DNA from: JAVKBW01 sp964352715
GTDB lineage: Bacteria > Pseudomonadota > Alphaproteobacteria > UBA8366 > Aestuariispiraceae
Assembly (NCBI GenBank): GCA_964352715.1
Contig: CAYGSU010000012.1
Location: forward strand, 3,860 to 67,859
Direction: 5' to 3'
Length of the DNA stretch: 64,000 nt
Part shown: positions 62,699 through 64,000 of the stretch, in pieces
Numbering within the stretch: position 1 is the first letter of the stretch
How the letters are laid out: each line of letters begins with the position of its first letter
Notes under the pieces: generated by a model
The model's database searches: none
Told to the model about the DNA's origin: nothing
What the model saw: only the letters and a program-made list of their open reading frames with translations
Translations under genes and position numbers: made by a program

Positions 62699-63787
62699 CT
62701 ATCCGGCTACGGCGTTAAACGCCTGCCGGATGCAGTGAAAATTGCGTGCGAGCACATCCGGACCGGTCGCCCGGTCCGGCGTGTCTTCCGGTGTGTGGAA
62801 ATCCGGCGACGTGCCGGCGATGGACAGCATCCGCGAAGGTTTACCGGCCCAGCAACGGGATTCCCCGACCCAGTTTTCCGGATCGTCCGGCGTTTCCGGT
62901 CGGCGCAGCCTGACCTGCATGGGTGCCAGCGCTTCTTCGACTGGGCCTGCGACGGCGTCGGGTGCGTGCAGCACGGCGTCGAGCTGGCCTTCCTTCGTTG
63001 CGACGCAGGAGCCAAGATGCAGAACCATATCAGGCGGCGTACCATGTGCGTCGGCCGCTATCTCGCCGCCCCGGTACATCAGTTCGTGGCCGGTTGCCGC
63101 AATCACCGCGAAGGCATGCGTTTTCCGCAAAGCCTCGACCAGACCGAGCAGCACGGCGATGCCGGTGCCGCGTTCGCCGGCGCAGGAAAACCAGCCGGAA
63201 AACGGTGTCGTCAGCACGATGCGGCGGGCGGCATCCGGGTCGCCGAACCGGGCGATCACGTTGTCAGCATTTTTTCTTTCCAGTTTCGCCGCGTAGGAAA
63301 GATGCAGGTCGCTGTTGCGTAACCGGTCCCGGTCCCGGCCGGCGACCAGCACGACCGGCAGCGTGCCGACGGCTGTTGATGACCGATTGATCGCGACAAG
63401 ACCGCCGGTATCGCCCGTGGTTGCCAGAACGAGGGCATCACATTCTTTCGCCAGCGCCTGTTTGCACAGGGCGGGGACAGGGTCTTTCGCGCCGTCTTCA
63501 TGGTTCAGCGACAGCGTTGCGGCGAGTACTCGGTCGGTTTCCAGCCGGCCAAGGCAGCCGTAATAGAGGGGCAGGGCACTGACCTCTTCACCCCCGGCGG
63601 TCAGTGTGACAGCGTGATCGAACCGGTTGAAGGCAAACGTCTGTCTTTCAACCGCGCCGCCCAGGGCTGACAATCTGTCGCAAAGCCAGTCCGCCGTCGC
63701 CGCATCGGTATCGGTGCCGGTGCGATGATCACCGAAATCGGCATAGGTGCAAACGATGTCGTACAGGTCATCGGAGGAAAGGGTCAT
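62699..63787 (-). CDS. M28-like peptidase-family protein with altered metal ligands
   Basis: 362 aa, cytoplasmic (no signal peptide); AGGA precedes the ATG. The order of segments follows M28 aminopeptidases, including a PA-like insert and a core with GTGIAVLLGLVEAL, ATGHELMYRGG and SPDFHTPED (final His). The usual H-x-D and D/N ligands of the active-site segment are replaced: where GAHYDS and GANDDGSG are expected it reads TTPFSGW and CAGERGTG. It may have lost peptidase activity or bind metals differently. Some genomes carry similar M28 relatives, so this is probably a defined subfamily. Confidence 0.7.
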   Translation of the reverse strand: MTLSSDDLYDIVCTYADFGDHRTGTDTDAATADWLCDRLSALGGAVERQTFAFNRFDHAVTLTAGGEEVSALPLYYGCLGRLETDRVLAATLSLNHEDGAKDPVPALCKQALAKECDALVLATTGDTGGLVAINRSSTAVGTLPVVLVAGRDRDRLRNSDLHLSYAAKLERKNADNVIARFGDPDAARRIVLTTPFSGWFSCAGERGTGIAVLLGLVEALRKTHAFAVIAATGHELMYRGGEIAADAHGTPPDMVLHLGSCVATKEGQLDAVLHAPDAVAGPVEEALAPMQVRLRRPETPDDPENWVGESRCWAGKPSRMLSIAGTSPDFHTPEDTPDRATGPDVLARNFHCIRQAFNAVAG

Positions 63788-63908
63788 GGCCTGTCCTAGC
63801 CGATTCCGGGCCTTTTACAGGAAAAATCATCGGCCGAGAGGGTGCGGGGCGTGAACGGCCTTGCCAAGGGGGGGCGAAAGCACTACCTAGGCTGCGCCTT
63901 ACAGGTGT

Positions 63909-63985
<77 letters not shown>

Positions 63986-64000
63986 TTTTCTGGAAAATCA

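Overview
The window looks like a scaffolded draft contig from a marine-type, GC-rich Gram-negative alphaproteobacterium, probably of the Rhodospirillales or a nearby order. The placement is inferred from gene content: a PAS_5-type PAS protein, CoxL form II molybdenum hydroxylase genes, a DMSP-lyase-family cupin, TRAP-TAXI binding protein, PEP-CTERM-like sorting tails and DUF1194 proteins. Two 100-base N runs (13418-13517 and 30992-31091) and an N run at the left edge are scaffold gaps; the second removes the ends of two convergent genes. I see no phage, insertion sequence, CRISPR array or conjugative element. The window reads as chromosome with many small, locally organised operons.

Left part (1-17 kb): a type I secretion ABC transporter/HlyD pair faces a secreted metzincin-like protein whose catalytic Glu is replaced by Gln. 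Next come a class III aminotransferase coupled to a carbamoylase/amidase-type M20 hydrolase, an acetylpolyamine-deacetylase-like HDAC protein, and a DMSP-lyase-like cupin with a class IV (D-amino acid type) aminotransferase. They are followed by a soluble PAS hybrid kinase, an AEC transporter, RF3 (prfC), a DUF4399 protein and a DMT exporter.

Middle (17-31 kb) is rich in envelope and secreted proteins: two DUF1194 VWA-like proteins, a VPLPA/PEP-CTERM protein followed by a strong terminator, a Maf-like DUF115 protein translationally coupled to a TAXI solute-binding protein, a CHASE2 adenylate/guanylate cyclase, a SPOR lipoprotein, a coiled-coil membrane protein, an alpha/beta hydrolase, and a caspase-family protein followed by two lipoproteins. 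The second lipoprotein appears to carry the same W-x2-I-x2-S repeat as the caspase protein.

Region 31-46 kb is an aerobic-CODH/xanthine-dehydrogenase-type locus: coxS-coxL-coxM structural genes and a separate, tightly overlapping coxD-coxE-xdhC(N)-xdhC(C)-mocA maturation operon, plus a membrane-anchored CoxG. Between the two cox blocks lies the AsmA-like lipid-transport set ydbH / ynbE / ydbL, itself split by an oppositely oriented serine-hydroxymethyltransferase-like gene.

Right part (46-64 kb): a Panacea/SocA-like protein, an NhaD/CitMHS_2-type transporter, an MFS exporter, a tandem universal stress protein, and a TetR regulator with two recognisable operators controlling a PPOX-family/DUF1348 pair. 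After these come an Atm1-type ABC exporter followed by an HDAC-family and a DUF192 gene, a LytS-like membrane hybrid kinase, an O-methyltransferase, a lipoprotein and a secreted seven-repeat beta-propeller protein. The window ends with an EutQ-like cupin, a DapA-family aldolase, a divergent M28-like protein and tRNA-Pro(UGG). All function calls come from reading motifs in the translated sequence; no database search was possible.
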